Assembly (NCBI GenBank): GCA_030641465.1
Contig: DAOWHK010000176.1
Span: 1-24,458, forward strand
Direction of reading: 5' to 3'
Source of the DNA: Parachlamydiales bacterium
GTDB taxonomy: Bacteria; Chlamydiota; Chlamydiia; Chlamydiales; Simkaniaceae
DNA: 24,458 nucleotides
Position 1 is the stretch's first letter; each line of letters opens with the position of its first letter. A model generated the notes under the pieces. It was not told where the DNA came from, ran no database searches, and worked only from the letters and a program-made list of their open reading frames with translations. Both the position numbers and the translations under genes were made by a program. Positions 23,600 through 24,458 of the stretch are shown here, piece by piece.

Positions 23600-24458
23600 G
23601 AATCTTGCTCCAAGATATTTTCTAGTCTTAGATTAAAGGGTTCTAACAAACTTGGGTGGTTATCTGCAATCCATTTTTGAAACTCCCTTGTGATCCTTAG
23701 TATTTCAGGTCGATAAATAGCGGGGCGCTTTCTTGTTTCATCAAAAGAAAACCTGCCAATATCTATTTGAATTGCAGATTTTTCTAAAAAACCAAAATTT
23801 GTTTTAAAATCGGGATCTTTATCAAATATTCCTTGTTTGCAGCGCTTGATTGAGAGTTCAAAGAGTGAAGTTATTCCATTTACAGCTTTTTCTATTTGGT
23901 CGTTTTGCATCCACTTGTTAATAGAATCAAAAACTCCGCTTGCTCTTTTTTGAATGATGAATTCTGTGCTATTAAGGTCAATGAGGTGAAACCTTCCAAT
24001 TTTATCAATAATATGGAGCTTTTTGTGGATTTGAGGGGTTTTTGTGAGGTGAATATAGAGGAGCCCAGTTTCTTCTTTAAGATGATGGTATGCTATGTGG
24101 CAACTCTCAAATGTGCGCTTTAGTATCGTTTGTTTTTTTTGATGCTTAGCATGGCGATGGGCATCCCATTTTTTAGGTAAAGGCAGATACTGAATCCATG
24201 GAGGGATTCGCATATGTTGAAATTTGAAAAATTTTACTACGGTTTGTTTATCTTCAGAAAGAAAGACGTAACACTGAGCTCCTGAGTCTAGATAGGTAAA
24301 CTTTTGGCATAAAATCTTATCAAGAGTTTCTTTATCTTCGTGGGTAAATGGAGTAAACCAAGGCTCTGCATCAACAATTGGAGCAGAAATATTTACGACT
24401 GCAAATCCATCTGTAGCGTAGTGGCAGAGTCTTTCCGTAAAAAAAAAGAGAAAGCAAG
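23596..24458 (-). CDS. Exported kinase-like protein D (partial, runs off the right edge)
   Basis: The frame is open from the stop at 23596 to the window edge, at least 287 codons. The ATG at 24213 is internal. Upstream of it the reading continues with a hydrophobic CFLFFF segment, ERLCHYATDGF, KFTYLDSGAQCYVF and TVVKFFKFQHM, which are exactly the signal tail, glycine-loop and Lys blocks of paralogues A to C. The later blocks are LKEETGLLYIHLTKT, TEFIIQKRA, GIFDKDPDFKTNFGF and AIQIDIGRF. It carries the YLPLPKKW..HR insert, like B. Only the start codon and the beginning of the signal sequence are missing. It overlaps C by 4 nt and is the first gene of the D-C-oppA unit visible here. Confidence 0.8.
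   Translation of the reverse strand, partial: CFLFFFTERLCHYATDGFAVVNISAPIVDAEPWFTPFTHEDKETLDKILCQKFTYLDSGAQCYVFLSEDKQTVVKFFKFQHMRIPPWIQYLPLPKKWDAHRHAKHQKKQTILKRTFESCHIAYHHLKEETGLLYIHLTKTPQIHKKLHIIDKIGRFHLIDLNSTEFIIQKRASGVFDSINKWMQNDQIEKAVNGITSLFELSIKRCKQGIFDKDPDFKTNFGFLEKSAIQIDIGRFSFDETRKRPAIYRPEILRITREFQKWIADNHPSLLEPFNLRLENILEQDS

Noticed and set aside
24211..24213. ATG at 24213 as the start of kinase-like protein D
   Set aside because: The open frame continues upstream to the edge with sequence matching the signal tail, glycine-loop and Lys blocks of its paralogues.
1..24458. CRISPR arrays, tRNA or rRNA genes
   Set aside because: No regularly spaced short repeats and no tRNA or rRNA-like sequence were seen on reading through both strands.

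Overview
The window is AT-rich, gene-dense bacterial DNA. I infer a member of the Chlamydiota, probably one of the environmental (amoeba- or arthropod-associated) lineages. The reasons are two tandem OppA-type lipoproteins without their permease, a GspD-like secretin resembling the chlamydial branch, several families of unnamed paralogues with export signals, and weak or absent Shine-Dalgarno sites at many starts. This is recognition by eye, not a database result, and the genus is not determined.

Layout. (1) 1-2554: the last 35 codons of an unidentified plus-strand gene converge, with a 4-nt overlap of stop regions, on a bifunctional glutathione synthesis gene (gshAB/gshF, minus). (2) 2632-6714: a plus-strand three-gene efflux operon (NodT/TolC-type outer-membrane lipoprotein, EmrA-like adaptor, EmrB-like 14-TM MFS pump), translationally coupled by 8-nt and 4-nt overlaps. 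(3) 6754-8400: a divergent pair of small genes from one unnamed family, the right-hand one being an internal tandem duplication, flanked by a perfect 16-bp direct repeat; 8401-8773 holds a decayed ORF remnant and a good promoter. (4) 8774-11083: a 150-aa unknown protein converging on a secretin gene with a small overlapping GTG-start gene; a perfect 9-bp hairpin spans both stop codons. (5) 11277-24458: a run of minus-strand genes. In transcription order it reads: kinase-like D, kinase-like C, oppA, terminator-like hairpin, promoter, second oppA, a 702-aa unknown, kinase-like B, kinase-like A, a DUF2227/YdjM-like membrane protein, an ABC ATPase, an ABC-2 permease and an S9 peptidase.

The most interesting content is the family of four exported proteins (D, C, B, A) whose conserved residues look like those of a degenerate protein-kinase-like fold. 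They occur as two overlapping pairs, apparently from duplication of a two-gene unit, and share transcription units with peptide-binding OppA lipoproteins. The fourth member runs off the right edge. A second point of interest is the duplicated 'KMSxL' family at 6754-8400, whose N-termini would suit small secreted proteins.

Several starts were moved from the longest possible ORF on the basis of ribosome binding sites, overlaps or repeat alignment (4082, 7469, 13178, 15327, 20831), and one apparent start (24213) is internal to a gene that continues past the window.
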